Source: Variovorax paradoxus
Lineage (GTDB): Bacteria; Pseudomonadota; Gammaproteobacteria; Burkholderiales; Burkholderiaceae_C
Direction: 5' to 3'
Assembly: GCF_030815855.1 (NCBI RefSeq)
Contig: NZ_JAUSXG010000001.1
Location: 5,881,001-5,945,000, forward strand
DNA length: 64,000 nt
The position numbers were made by a program, and so were the translations under genes. This document shows, one piece after another, positions 1 to 8,137 of the stretch (the stretch's first letter is position 1; every line of letters starts with the position of its first letter). Below the pieces are notes generated by a model. That model was not told the origin of the DNA, did not search any database, and saw only the letters and a program-made list of their open reading frames with translations.

Positions 1-646
1 CATGGCCTCGATCAACGCTTCCTCGAAAAAGATTGTCGACATCATCGGCGTGATCGACGGTATTGCGTTCCAGACCAACATCCTGGCATTGAACGCAGCC
101 GTCGAAGCCGCTCGGGCGGGCGAACAGGGCCGCGGCTTCGCGGTGGTGGCTTCCGAAGTGCGAAGCCTGGCGCAGCGCTCGGGCGCGGCGGCGAAAGAAA
201 TCAAGGGTCTGATCGACGACTCCGTGGGCAAGGTCGACGTGGGCAGCGCGCTCGTGGGCGAAGCCGGCAAGACCATGAAAGAAATCGTGGGCAGCGTACG
301 GCGGGTGACCGACATCATCGGGGAGATCACCGCGGCGAGTCACGAGCAGGCTCAGGGGATCGAGCAGGTGAACCAGGCGATTGCGCAGATGGACCAGGTG
401 ACGCAGCAGAACGCGGCCTTGGTCGAAGAAGCGGCGGCGGCCGTCCAATCGCTGCAGGAGCAGGCCGGCAGCCTGTCGCAGGTCGTGGCAACCTTCAAGC
501 TCGATGACGAGGGCGAAAACCCCGCCGTGGCGGCGCCCGTGCCGGTGCCCGTCCGGGCGCGGCCTGCCATGGCCGTCCCGCAGCGCAAGCCGGCGGTGGC
601 CTTCACGGGGACGCCTGCTGTCAGCGGAGACTGGGAGACCTTCTAA
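1..646 (+). CDS. Methyl-accepting chemotaxis protein, C-terminal part (5' end outside window)
   Basis: Only the cytoplasmic signalling domain of a chemoreceptor is present; the reading frame is open at the left edge, so sensor and membrane parts lie upstream. The hairpin tip that contacts CheA and CheW is unmistakable ([20 protein letters not shown], about residues 27-46 of the visible part), followed by the returning coiled coil with [16 protein letters not shown] sequence. A proline/valine-rich linker then leads to the last five residues DWETF, which fit the xWxxF pentapeptide that docks CheR and CheB. Its stop codon overlaps that of the convergent LysR gene. The ligand cannot be judged from this fragment. 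Confidence 0.95.
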   Translation, partial: MASINASSKKIVDIIGVIDGIAFQTNILALNAAVEAARAGEQGRGFAVVASEVRSLAQRSGAAAKEIKGLIDDSVGKVDVGSALVGEAGKTMKEIVGSVRRVTDIIGEITAASHEQAQGIEQVNQAIAQMDQVTQQNAALVEEAAAAVQSLQEQAGSLSQVVATFKLDDEGENPAVAAPVPVPVRARPAMAVPQRKPAVAFTGTPAVSGDWETF

Positions 647-1524
647 GCCGTCGCCCGTGCGTGCGCCCCGCGCCACCGAAAGCAGGCCTCCCGAACCTCG
701 TCGACCAGCGCCGCCAGGGGCTCCGGCGCGGTGCTCCCCTCGGCGCGCTGGATCACGAAGCGCGCCGGCGGCAGCGCCGGCAAGAAGCTTCCCGGCGGAA
801 TGGCGCGCAGGCTCGGCGGCATGCCGGAGGGCGTCAGCACGGTGATCGCCAGGCCGGCGGCCGCTGCCGCCACCAAGGCGCCAGAACTCTGCGCGGTCAG
901 CACGATCTGCCAACCCGAGCCGTGGCCCGCCAGCGATGCCAGCGCGGCCTCCCGGAAGGGGCAGGGCTCCGAGAGAAAGGCGAGCGGAGCCGGCGAGTCG
1001 GCGCTCAGCAGCGCCTTCTCGGAAAAAGCCCACACCAGCGGTTCCATCCACAGCGTTTCCGTGTCGCTGCCGGCATCGCAGACCGTTCCCACCATCAGGT
1101 CGAGCGAGCGCTGCCGCACCTGCCTGGCAAGCACCGTGCTGATGCCGCCCGTGACCTCCACGTGCACGTCCGGCCTGCGCTGGCGAAAGCCCGCGAGCGC
1201 GGCGAACAGCCATTCGCAGGGGAACCCCTCCGAGCAGCCGAGGCGCAGCGTCGCCGGCGCATGGCGGGGCGCGGCGAGCCTGGAAACCGCCTGCTGCTGC
1301 AAGCTGAGGATGCTCCTGGCATAGCTCAGCAGCACGCTGCCCTGCGCCGTGAGCTGCAGCGACCGGGTGGTGCGGTCGAAGACGCGGCAACCCAGCTGCT
1401 CTTCCAGCCTTCGGATCTGCGCGCTGACGGCCGACTGCGTCAGGTGCATGGCTTCGGCCGCGCGGGTCACGCTGGCGTGGTCGGCCACCGAGACGAAGGC
1501 GCGCAATTGCTGGGAGTCGAGCAT
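643..1524 (-). CDS. LysR-family transcriptional regulator
   Basis: A 293-residue LysR-type regulator. Residues 1-60 form the winged helix-turn-helix ([20 protein letters not shown], then [18 protein letters not shown]), followed by a periplasmic-binding-protein-like effector domain. I chose the ATG at 1524, because the 18 extra codons up to 1578 lie ahead of the conserved [10 protein letters not shown] start and run into the intergenic space. It is divergent from the azoreductase-like gene at 1627 with a 102-bp AT-richer gap, the usual arrangement for a LysR protein controlling its neighbour. The inducer is unknown. Confidence 0.92.
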   Translation of the reverse strand: MLDSQQLRAFVSVADHASVTRAAEAMHLTQSAVSAQIRRLEEQLGCRVFDRTTRSLQLTAQGSVLLSYARSILSLQQQAVSRLAAPRHAPATLRLGCSEGFPCEWLFAALAGFRQRRPDVHVEVTGGISTVLARQVRQRSLDLMVGTVCDAGSDTETLWMEPLVWAFSEKALLSADSPAPLAFLSEPCPFREAALASLAGHGSGWQIVLTAQSSGALVAAAAAGLAITVLTPSGMPPSLRAIPPGSFLPALPPARFVIQRAEGSTAPEPLAALVDEVREACFRWRGAHARATA

Positions 1525-1626
1525 GGGTTTCAGTGAGATTATTTCTGAATCAGTGCAAATTATGTTGCTTGTGTGCATTGCCTGAGGTGCCTAGCCTCGG
1601 CTGTCCTGAACCACTCACCGCATGCC

Positions 1627-2259
1627 ATGAAAGAACTTCTGTACATCGAGGCCTCGCCGAGGAAAGCGCGCTCCGCCAGCATCGAGGTCGCCGGGGCATT
1701 CATCGACGAGGTGGCGCGCGTCCACCCCGGCTGCCGCGTGACCACCCTGAACCCATGGGCGATGGAGCTTCCGGAGCTGTCGCAAGACATGCTCGACGCC
1801 AAGTACGCCGGCATCAACGGCGTGCCGCTGACCGCCGCCCAGCAAACGGCCTGGGACGAGGTCAGGCGCATCGCCGCGCCTTTTCACGCCGCGGACCACA
1901 TCGTGCTGGCAATGCCGCTCTGGAATTTCGGCATTCCCTACAAGCTGAAGCACCTGATCGACGTGGTGTCGCACAAGGACGTGCTGTTCCGCTTCGACGC
2001 GGCGGGCCTCTCCGGCATGCTCCAGACCCGCATGGCGACGGTGGTGTGCGCGAGGGGGCTGGACTACCCTCTGGGAGCAGACGGCTCCGCGCACGCGCTC
2101 GACTTTCAGCTGCCCTATGTCGAGACCTGGCTGCGCTTCATCGGCGTGCGCGAGGTTCGCTCGGTGGTCGTCGAAAAGACCCTGATGGGACCGGAAGTCG
2201 ACGCGGAGGCAAGAACCGAGGCGAAACGCAGGGCAGCCGAGCTCGCCGAGGGGCTCTGA
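1627..2259 (+). CDS. FMN-dependent NADH-azoreductase family protein (AzoR-like)
   Basis: A 210-residue flavodoxin-fold oxidoreductase. The N-terminal phosphate loop (IEASPRKARSAS) and the FMN-contact segment PLWNFGIPYKLKHLID (about residues 97-112) are the signatures of the AzoR/NQO-like family, which passes two electrons from NADH through FMN to quinones or azo compounds. The start at 1627 gives the standard MKELLYIEASPR beginning; an in-frame ATG at 1573 would add 18 residues with no family counterpart. It is transcribed away from the LysR gene and is probably its target, with a role in quinone detoxification inferred from the family. The physiological substrate cannot be assigned. Confidence 0.9.
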   Translation: MKELLYIEASPRKARSASIEVAGAFIDEVARVHPGCRVTTLNPWAMELPELSQDMLDAKYAGINGVPLTAAQQTAWDEVRRIAAPFHAADHIVLAMPLWNFGIPYKLKHLIDVVSHKDVLFRFDAAGLSGMLQTRMATVVCARGLDYPLGADGSAHALDFQLPYVETWLRFIGVREVRSVVVEKTLMGPEVDAEARTEAKRRAAELAEGL

Positions 2260-2303
2260 GCCGGCCGGTTGCAGGGTCGCGCGGACCCTGACACCATGGC
2301 CGC

Positions 2304-3032
2304 ATGACGTACCAACTTCACTACTGGCCCACCATCCAGGGCCGCGGGGAATTCGTGCGGCTCGCGCTCGAGGCGACCGGTGCGGACTATGTCGATGTGG
2401 CGCGGCTGCCGGAGAAGAAGGGCGGCGGCGAATCCGCGTTGAGCGACCGGCTCGACGACCCGGAGATCGTCCGCCCGTCGTTCGCGCCGCCGTTCCTCGT
2501 CGACGGCGACATCGTCGTGGGGCAGACCGCGGCCATCCTGCTGTACCTCGGGCCGAGGCTCGGCCTCGCGGGTGTCGGCGAATCCGATGGCCTGTGGACG
2601 CACCAGCTGCAGCTCACCATCGCCGACGTGGTCGCGGAGGCGCACGACACCCACCATCCGATCTCCACCGGCGCCTATTACGAAGACCAGCGCGACGCGG
2701 CCATGCAGCGCGCGCGGGCCTTTCGCGAGGAGCGGATTCCCAAGTTCCTGAACTGGTTCGAGCGCGTGCTGCAGCGCAACCCGGCGGGGTCGTCGCATCT
2801 CGTCGGCGATGTGCTGACCTACGCCGACCTGTCGCTGTTTCAACTGGTGGACGGCCTGCGCTATGCATTCCCCAAAGCCGCCGCCAGAGCGCTGGCCGCC
2901 ACACCGGCGGTCGAGAAGCTGCACGACAACGTCCGTCGCCGGGAGCGTGTGCACGAGTACCTGAAAAGCCCGCGCCGCATCGCCTTCAACGAAGATGGGA
3001 TCTTCAGGCGCTATGCGGAACTGGACGGCTGA
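2304..3032 (+). CDS. Glutathione S-transferase family protein
   Basis: A 242-residue cytosolic GST. The thioredoxin-fold N-terminal domain starts MTYQLHYWPTIQGRGEFVRL with a tyrosine near position 7 where many GSTs hold the catalytic residue, and contains the glutathione-binding segment VGQTAAILLYLG (about 73-84, corresponding to the usual SxAI motif). The all-helical C-terminal domain ends in VGDVLTYADLSLFQLVDGL, the N-capping motif of GST helix 6. It lies 44 bp after the azoreductase gene on the same strand and may share its transcript, giving a small electrophile/quinone detoxification unit. It converges on rsmI with only 2 bp between stop codons. Confidence 0.92.
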   Translation: MTYQLHYWPTIQGRGEFVRLALEATGADYVDVARLPEKKGGGESALSDRLDDPEIVRPSFAPPFLVDGDIVVGQTAAILLYLGPRLGLAGVGESDGLWTHQLQLTIADVVAEAHDTHHPISTGAYYEDQRDAAMQRARAFREERIPKFLNWFERVLQRNPAGSSHLVGDVLTYADLSLFQLVDGLRYAFPKAAARALAATPAVEKLHDNVRRRERVHEYLKSPRRIAFNEDGIFRRYAELDG

Positions 3033-3034
3033 GC

Positions 3035-3994
3035 CTATTCGTCGTCGTCCGCCGAGCCGGCATCGTTGCGGATGCGCAGCGCCGTTTCGTACAGCGCATT
3101 GCGCGGTGCGCCGCTGATCTCCGCCGCCAGGCGCACCGCGGTCTTCACCGGCAGTTCGGCCAGCAACAGCCGCAGCACGCGTTCGCCTTCCGCACCATCG
3201 TCGCCCGCAACGGCCACGGGATGCAGCACCAGCGCGAATTCGCCGCGCGTGCGGTCGCGGTCGGCCGTGAACCAGTCGGGCAGGGCGCTGGCCGGCACGG
3301 TCGCGATCTCTTCGAATTGCTTGGTGAGTTCGCGCCCCACGGTGACATGGCGATCGCCCAGCGCGGCGAGTGCGCGGGCCAGGGCTTCGATGCGGTGCGG
3401 CGCTTCCAGCAGCACCACGGCGCGCGGCTCCTGCGCGAGCGCCTGCACGGCGGCGTCGCGCTCGCCGGCCTTTGTCGGCAGGAAGCCCGCGAACACGAAG
3501 GCGCTGCTGGCGTTGCCATCGCTGCCATCGGCAACCAGCCCTGCCGCGCCGATCAGGGTGGTTACGCTGCTGGCGCCCGGCAGCGGCAGCACGCGCTGGC
3601 CGGCGCCGCGCACCGCCGCCACCAGTCGCGCGCCGGGGTCGCTGACGCCGGGCGTGCCGGCGTCGCTCACGTAGGCAATGCGCTCACCCTGGGCGAGCCG
3701 CGCGACCACCGCCTGCGCGGCTTCGGCCTCGTTGTGCTGGTGCACGGCCAGCAAGCGGGCGCTCGGCCGGTCGATGCCGTAGGCGCGCAGCAGGCTTTGG
3801 GTATGGCGCGTGTCTTCGCAGGCGACGGCGTCGACGAGCTGCAGCACATGCAGCGCACGCAGCGTGATGTCGGCCAGGTTGCCGATGGGCGTGGCGACCA
3901 CATACAGCGTGCCCTGCGGATAATGCTGCGCACCCGAGGCGTCGTGCGCGGCCGAAAGGGCGGCGCCGAAAGAGGCGGGTGCGAGTGAAGCCAA
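3035..3994 (-). CDS. rsmI: 16S rRNA (cytidine(1402)-2'-O)-methyltransferase RsmI
   Basis: RsmI uses S-adenosylmethionine to 2'-O-methylate C1402 of 16S rRNA in the decoding centre. The tetrapyrrole-methylase-type fold is clear: TLYVVATPIGNLADITLRAL at the start, CEDTRHT, the glycine-rich VSDAGTPGVSDPG loop, and LLEAPHRIEALA in the middle. The chosen start is the TTG at 3994, preceded by GGAGA seven bases upstream; an in-frame ATG at 4042 would add 16 residues and overlap the divergent yraN start, and has no clear ribosome-binding site. It is divergent from yraN, whereas in E. coli rsmI sits just upstream of lpoA-yraN-diaA-dolP. Confidence 0.95.
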   Translation of the reverse strand: MASLAPASFGAALSAAHDASGAQHYPQGTLYVVATPIGNLADITLRALHVLQLVDAVACEDTRHTQSLLRAYGIDRPSARLLAVHQHNEAEAAQAVVARLAQGERIAYVSDAGTPGVSDPGARLVAAVRGAGQRVLPLPGASSVTTLIGAAGLVADGSDGNASSAFVFAGFLPTKAGERDAAVQALAQEPRAVVLLEAPHRIEALARALAALGDRHVTVGRELTKQFEEIATVPASALPDWFTADRDRTRGEFALVLHPVAVAGDDGAEGERVLRLLLAELPVKTAVRLAAEISGAPRNALYETALRIRNDAGSADDDE

Positions 3995-4040
3995 TGGGTT
4001 TCTCCGAAGAAACAAAAAAGAAAGCCGGCAGGGAGCAAGC

Positions 4041-4406
4041 ATGAAGAACATCACGACCAAGCATCGCGGCGATGCGGCGGAAGACGCCGCGCTCGACCAC
4101 CTGCAGGATGCCGGTCTGGCGCTGGTTGCACGCAATTATCGAACGCCCGGACGCGGCGGCGGCGAGATCGACCTGATCATGCGCGATCCACGCGACGGAA
4201 CGCTGGTGTTCGTCGAGGTGCGCCAGCGCAGCACCGGCACGCATGGCGGTGCCGGCGGCAGCATCACGGGCGTCAAGCAGCGGCGCATCGTCTTCGCCGC
4301 GCGGCATTATCTGAACGGCCTGCGCACGCTGCCGCCCTGCCGCTTCGACGTGGTGCTGGTCGAAGAGCGGATCACCTGGCTGAAGGGGGCGTTCGACGCC
4401 GGGTAG
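4041..4406 (+). CDS. yraN: YraN family protein (UPF0102, endonuclease-like fold)
   Basis: A 121-residue member of the UPF0102/YraN family. The core RTPGRGGGEIDLI followed by LVFVEVRQR matches the restriction-endonuclease-like active-site layout (acidic residues on two strands, then E-x-K/R). Its biochemical role has not been established, though it is widely conserved. The ATG at 4041 is back to back with the start region of rsmI on the other strand. The next genes encode a DiaA-like SIS protein and a DolP-like lipoprotein, the conserved yraN-diaA-dolP order. Confidence 0.93.
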   Translation: MKNITTKHRGDAAEDAALDHLQDAGLALVARNYRTPGRGGGEIDLIMRDPRDGTLVFVEVRQRSTGTHGGAGGSITGVKQRRIVFAARHYLNGLRTLPPCRFDVVLVEERITWLKGAFDAG

Positions 4407-4498
4407 CGTCGCCCTCGGTCGCGCGGGAACTGAATGGCCGCCGAAGGCTCCACACCGCACACGTCTTGTTTCATCGCCCCCCGGTATCATCCCGCCCC

Positions 4499-5143
4499 AT
4501 GCTCGAGCAACGGATTCAGCAACACTTCATCGATAGCGCCGACCTCAAGTACCAGGCCGGCCCAGTCCTCAGCAAACCCATTTCGCAGGCCATGCAAGCC
4601 ATCCTGGCGTGCGTGACCAGCGGCGGCAAGGTGCTGGCCTGCGGTGCGGGCGTGTCGGGCCTGCTGGCAGCGCAGTTCGCGTCGCAATTCGTCGGCCGCT
4701 TCGAGCGTGAGCGCCCCGAGCTGGGCGCCATCGCGCTCGCCGGCGACAGCACCGATCCCGCGGCCGACAGCGCCAATGCCGTCGACGCCGACCGCTTTGC
4801 CCGCCAGGTGCGCGCGCTCGGCCAGGCCGGCGATGTGCTGCTGGCACTCAGCGCCAGCGGGCAGTCGGCTTCGGTGCTGGCCGCGGTCATGGCCGCGCAC
4901 GAACGCGACATGACGGTGGTCGCCCTGCTCGGAAACGCCAGCATCGGCCAGCCGGCCACGCCCGCTGCGGGCAGCAGCGGAACCGGCGGCGCCATCGGGC
5001 GCGCGCTGCGCGAAACGGATGTCCAGATCGGTGTGTCGCACGAGCGTGCGGCGCGCATCCACGAAGTCCACCTGCTCGCACTGCATTGCCTGTGCGACGG
5101 CGTGGATGCCCAGTTACTCGGAGAACAGGAAGCTTCCACATGA
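4499..5143 (+). CDS. diaA: SIS-domain protein, DiaA/GmhA-like
   Basis: A 214-residue SIS (sugar isomerase) domain protein. The phosphosugar-binding fold shows as GGKVLACGAGVSGLLAAQF (about 43-61), LALSASGQSASVLAAV and the C-terminal HEVHLLALHCLCDGVD helix. Both GmhA (sedoheptulose-7-phosphate isomerase) and DiaA (binds DnaA and times replication initiation) share this fold. Position between yraN and the BON lipoprotein argues for DiaA, since that order matches E. coli. Its stop overlaps the next start as ATGA, implying translational coupling. The symbol rests on synteny and is not certain. Confidence 0.85.
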   Translation: MLEQRIQQHFIDSADLKYQAGPVLSKPISQAMQAILACVTSGGKVLACGAGVSGLLAAQFASQFVGRFERERPELGAIALAGDSTDPAADSANAVDADRFARQVRALGQAGDVLLALSASGQSASVLAAVMAAHERDMTVVALLGNASIGQPATPAAGSSGTGGAIGRALRETDVQIGVSHERAARIHEVHLLALHCLCDGVDAQLLGEQEAST

Positions 5144-5901
5144 CGACGACACCATTCCAACGACTTGCCATTGCATTCGCCTCGGGAGCCGTGCTGGTTG
5201 CCGGGCTTTCCGGCTGCGTGCCGCTCGTGGTGGGGGGCGCCGCGGCCATGGGCGTGGGCATGGTGGCGACCGACCGCCGCAGCTCCGGCGCCCAGCTCGA
5301 CGACCAGGGCATCGAACTGCGCGCGGCCGCCCGCGTGCGCGAGATTGCCAACGACAACATGTACGTGAGCGTCACCAGCTACAACCGCCAGGTGCTGCTG
5401 ACGGGCGCCGTGGGCAGCGAGGCCGACCGCCGCCGCGTCGAGGACGCGGTGCAGCGCGTGGACAACGTGCGCTCGGTGGTCAACGAACTCACCGTCGGCC
5501 AGTCGAGCACCTTCCAGGAGCGTTCGAACGACGTGTTCATCAGCGGCAAGGTCAAGGCGTCGCTGCTCGACGCCAAGGACATCTTCGCCAACTCGTTCAA
5601 GGTGGTGACCGAGCGCGGCGTGGTCTACCTGATGGGCATTGCCACCCGCCGCGAAACCGATCGCGCGACCGAAATCGCGCGCGGCATCTCGGGCGTGCAA
5701 AAGGTGGTGCGCGTGGTCGAGGTGGTGAGCGAGGCTGAATTGGCCAACCAGGCCCAGCGCGGCGGCACGGGTGCTCCGGCGTCCGCACCGGCCTCGGTGG
5801 CTCCGGCGCCTTCCTCATCGTCGTCGCGCGTGCCGCTGCCGCCGATGGAGCCGCTGCCGCCGGCCCAGCCGGGCAGCGTGACCACCTCGCCGGTGCGCTG
5901 A
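5140..5901 (+). CDS. dolP: BON-domain outer-membrane lipoprotein, DolP (YraP)-like
   Basis: A 253-residue lipoprotein. A hydrophobic signal ends at the lipobox LSGC (Cys26), and two BON domains follow at roughly 60-130 and 135-205 (AARVREIANDNMYVSVTSYN, then FISGKVKASLLDAKDIFANS). DolP binds anionic phospholipid in the outer membrane, supporting barrier function and BamA activity. The C-terminal 45 residues are proline/serine/alanine-rich and absent from the 191-residue E. coli protein. It is translationally coupled to the SIS gene and followed by a strong terminator. Assignment rests on domain pair, lipobox and synteny. Confidence 0.88.
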   Translation: MTTTPFQRLAIAFASGAVLVAGLSGCVPLVVGGAAAMGVGMVATDRRSSGAQLDDQGIELRAAARVREIANDNMYVSVTSYNRQVLLTGAVGSEADRRRVEDAVQRVDNVRSVVNELTVGQSSTFQERSNDVFISGKVKASLLDAKDIFANSFKVVTERGVVYLMGIATRRETDRATEIARGISGVQKVVRVVEVVSEAELANQAQRGGTGAPASAPASVAPAPSSSSSRVPLPPMEPLPPAQPGSVTTSPVR

Positions 5902-5906
5902 AAAAG

Positions 5907-5930
5907 AAAACCCGCCGAAGCGGGTTTTTT
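5907..5930. terminator. Bidirectional rho-independent terminator
   Basis: AAAA, then the stem CCCGC, loop CGAA, stem GCGGG, then TTTTTT. The flanking A and T runs pair and serve both directions. It sits between the dolP stop (5901) and the stop of the convergent dehydrogenase gene (5930). Confidence 0.9.
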
Positions 5931-6838
5931 CATTTGAGCCGGATGATGAGGCTCGACGTATCCCAGCGCTTGCCGCCGGCCTGTTGCACGTCGGCATAGA
6001 ACTGGTCGACCAGCGCGGTGACCGGCACGCGCGCGCCGTTGCGCTTGGCCTCGTCGAGCACCAGGCCCAGGTCCTTGCGCATCCAGTCGACCGCAAAGCC
6101 GTAGTCGAACTTGCCGTCGATCATGGTCTTGCCGCGGTTGTCCATCTGCCAGCTCTGGGCGGCGCCCTTGCCGATCACCTCGAGCACCATCTTCATGTCG
6201 AGGCCGGCGCGCTGGCCGAAGGCAATGGCTTCCGAGAGGCCCTGCACCAGGCCCGCAATGGCGATCTGGTTGACCATTTTTGCGAGCTGGCCGGCACCGC
6301 TGGCGCCGAGCAGCGTGACGGCGCGCGCAAAGGCGTCGATCACCGGCTTGACGCGTTCGAAGCTCGCCTTGTCGCCGCCGCACATCACGGTGAGTGCGCC
6401 GTTCTGCGCGCCGGCCTGGCCGCCGGAAACAGGCGCGTCGATGAAGTGCAGGCCGAGCGCCTGCGCCGCACCCGACAGTTCGCGCGCCACGTCCGCCGAA
6501 GCGGTGGTGTGATCGACGAACACGGCGCCCTTTTTCATGCTCGAAAAGGCGCCGTTCGGGCCGAGCACCACGGAGCGCAGGTCGTCGTCGTTGCCGACGC
6601 AGCTGAACACGATGTCGGCGCCGGCGGCCGCGTCGCGCGGTGTTGCGGCGTGGCGGCCCGGCGGGCCGAACTCGGCGGCCCAGGCTTCGGCCTTCGCCGG
6701 CGTGCGGTTGTAGACCGTGACGTTGTGGCCGGCCTTGGCCAGGTGGCCGGCCATCGGCCCGCCCATGACGCCAAGGCCCAGAAAGGCCACCGTCTGCGCG
6801 GGGGTGGATTCGTAAGTTCGGGTGTTGATGCTGCTCAT
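5930..6838 (-). CDS. NAD(P)-dependent beta-hydroxyacid dehydrogenase (3-hydroxyisobutyrate dehydrogenase family)
   Basis: A 302-residue oxidoreductase. The Rossmann motif FLGLGVMGGPMAGHLAKAGH begins at about residue 19, the substrate-binding loop is DAPVSGGQAGAQNG, and the family catalytic lysine sits in GAGQLAKMVNQ. These mark the 3-hydroxyisobutyrate/tartronate semialdehyde reductase family, which oxidises small 3-hydroxyacids with NAD(P). The first 14 residues (MSSINTRTYESTPA) look like a non-conserved extension, so a slightly later start is possible. It stands alone between the dolP terminator and pilU, so context does not reveal the substrate. Confidence 0.9.
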   Translation of the reverse strand: MSSINTRTYESTPAQTVAFLGLGVMGGPMAGHLAKAGHNVTVYNRTPAKAEAWAAEFGPPGRHAATPRDAAAGADIVFSCVGNDDDLRSVVLGPNGAFSSMKKGAVFVDHTTASADVARELSGAAQALGLHFIDAPVSGGQAGAQNGALTVMCGGDKASFERVKPVIDAFARAVTLLGASGAGQLAKMVNQIAIAGLVQGLSEAIAFGQRAGLDMKMVLEVIGKGAAQSWQMDNRGKTMIDGKFDYGFAVDWMRKDLGLVLDEAKRNGARVPVTALVDQFYADVQQAGGKRWDTSSLIIRLK

Positions 6839-6905
6839 GGGCGAGAGCTTAAAGCCAATGAGCGGCCTTCGTCTCGCAGCGGATTCACCCAGCGCACCCG
6901 CGGAA

Positions 6906-6971
6906 CCGGCTTTGCCGGGCCGCTGGGTGCGCCCCCCAGTGGGGGAGGCGCCGAAGGCGCTTCGGGGGGCG
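6906..6971. repeat. Nested GC-rich hairpin repeat (REP-like intergenic element)
   Basis: Two hairpins in tandem: CCGGC-TTT-GCCGG (6906-6918), then a larger structure in which CGCCCCCC (6930-6937) can pair with GGGGGGCG (6964-6971) around an inner GCGCC-GAA-GGCGC stem (6948-6960). A competing pairing CCCCC-AGT-GGGGG (6933-6945) is also possible. It lies between the dehydrogenase start and the pilU stop. From memory, similar elements recur after genes in Variovorax and relatives; only one copy is visible here. Confidence 0.6.
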
Positions 6972-6972
6972 T

Positions 6973-8109
6973 CTAAACAATCGCGAAGTGCTCCGTGCCG
7001 GCCGACAAGTCGGTGCTGCGCGCGCGCTGGCTGTTGAGCTTGATCTGCAAGCGCAGGTCATTGGCCGAATCGGCGTTGCGGATGGCGTCGTCGAAGGTAA
7101 TCGAATGGCTCTCGAACAGGTCGAACAGCGCCTGGTCGAAGGTCTGCATGCCGAGGTTGCGGCTCTTCTTCATGATCTCCTTGATCTCGCCCACTTCGCC
7201 CTTGAAGATCAGGTCGGAAATCAGCGGCGTGTTCAGCAGCACCTCCACCGCGGCGACGCGGCCCTGGCCGTCTTCGGTCGGAATCAGGCGCTGCGACACC
7301 AGCGAGCGCAGGTTCAGCGACAGGTCCATCAGCAATTGCGCGCGGCGTTCTTCAGGGAAGAAGTTGATGATCCGGTCCAGCGCCTGGTTGGCGCTGTTGG
7401 CGTGCAGCGTGGCCATGCAAAGGTGACCGGTTTCGGCAAACGCCACGGCGTGCTCCATGGTCTCGCGGTCGCGGATTTCGCCCATCAGGATCACGTCGGG
7501 CGCCTGGCGCAGCGTGTTTTTGAGCGCGGCTTCCCAGCTGTCGGTGTCGATGCCGACTTCGCGCTGCGTCACCACGCAGTTCTTGTGCGGGTGCACGAAC
7601 TCGACCGGGTCTTCCACCGTGACGATGTGGCCGTAGGAGTTTTCGTTGCGCCAGTCGATCATGGCGGCCAGCGTGGTCGACTTGCCCGAGCCCGTGGCGC
7701 CCACCATGATGGTGAGGCCGCGCTTGGTCATCGACACGTCCTTCAGCACTTGCGGCATGCCCAGCCCGTCGATGGTCGGCAGCTTGGCGGGAATGGTCCG
7801 CAGCACCATGCCGACCTTGCCCTGCTGCACGAAGGCGTTCACACGGAAGCGGCCGATGCCGGTCGGCGAGATCGCGAAGTTGCACTCCTTGGTGCGCTCG
7901 AACTCCGCCGTCTGGCGGTCGTTCATGACCGAGCGCGTGAGCGCCAGCGTGTGCTGCGCGCCCAGCGCCTGCTGCGACACCTTGGTGACCTTGCCGTCGA
8001 CCTTGATTGCGGGCGGAAAGTCCGCGGTAATGAACAAGTCGCTGCCGTTGCGGCTCACCATGAGCTTGAGCAGGTCGTTGATGAACTGGCTGGCTTGATC
8101 GCGTTCCAT
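6973..8109 (-). CDS. pilU: Type IV pilus retraction ATPase PilU
   Basis: A 378-residue secretion ATPase of the PilT/PilU branch. It carries the Walker A GATGSGKST (about 132-140), the Walker B region VILMGEIRD, and the His box CMATLHANSANQALDR. It drives or assists pilus depolymerisation from the inner face of the membrane as a hexamer with PilT. The ATG at 8109 begins the family N-terminus (MERDQASQFINDLLKLM); the longer open frame upstream is not conserved. It lies 28 bp downstream of pilT on the same strand and is probably co-transcribed. PilU is recognised by its position and its long C-terminal tail after GMQTFDQAL. Confidence 0.96.
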   Translation of the reverse strand: MERDQASQFINDLLKLMVSRNGSDLFITADFPPAIKVDGKVTKVSQQALGAQHTLALTRSVMNDRQTAEFERTKECNFAISPTGIGRFRVNAFVQQGKVGMVLRTIPAKLPTIDGLGMPQVLKDVSMTKRGLTIMVGATGSGKSTTLAAMIDWRNENSYGHIVTVEDPVEFVHPHKNCVVTQREVGIDTDSWEAALKNTLRQAPDVILMGEIRDRETMEHAVAFAETGHLCMATLHANSANQALDRIINFFPEERRAQLLMDLSLNLRSLVSQRLIPTEDGQGRVAAVEVLLNTPLISDLIFKGEVGEIKEIMKKSRNLGMQTFDQALFDLFESHSITFDDAIRNADSANDLRLQIKLNSQRARSTDLSAGTEHFAIV

Positions 8110-8137
8110 GATTGTCGGTGCTCCGAAGGGCTGTGGA

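Noticed and set aside
1525..1626. LysR T-N11-A operator in the LysR/azoreductase gap
   Set aside because: AT-rich half-matches exist around ATTATTTCTGAATCAG, but no convincing symmetric site could be fixed.
2594..3988. 464-codon plus-strand frame across GST and rsmI
   Set aside because: Covers two better-supported genes in other frames and has no recognisable motif.
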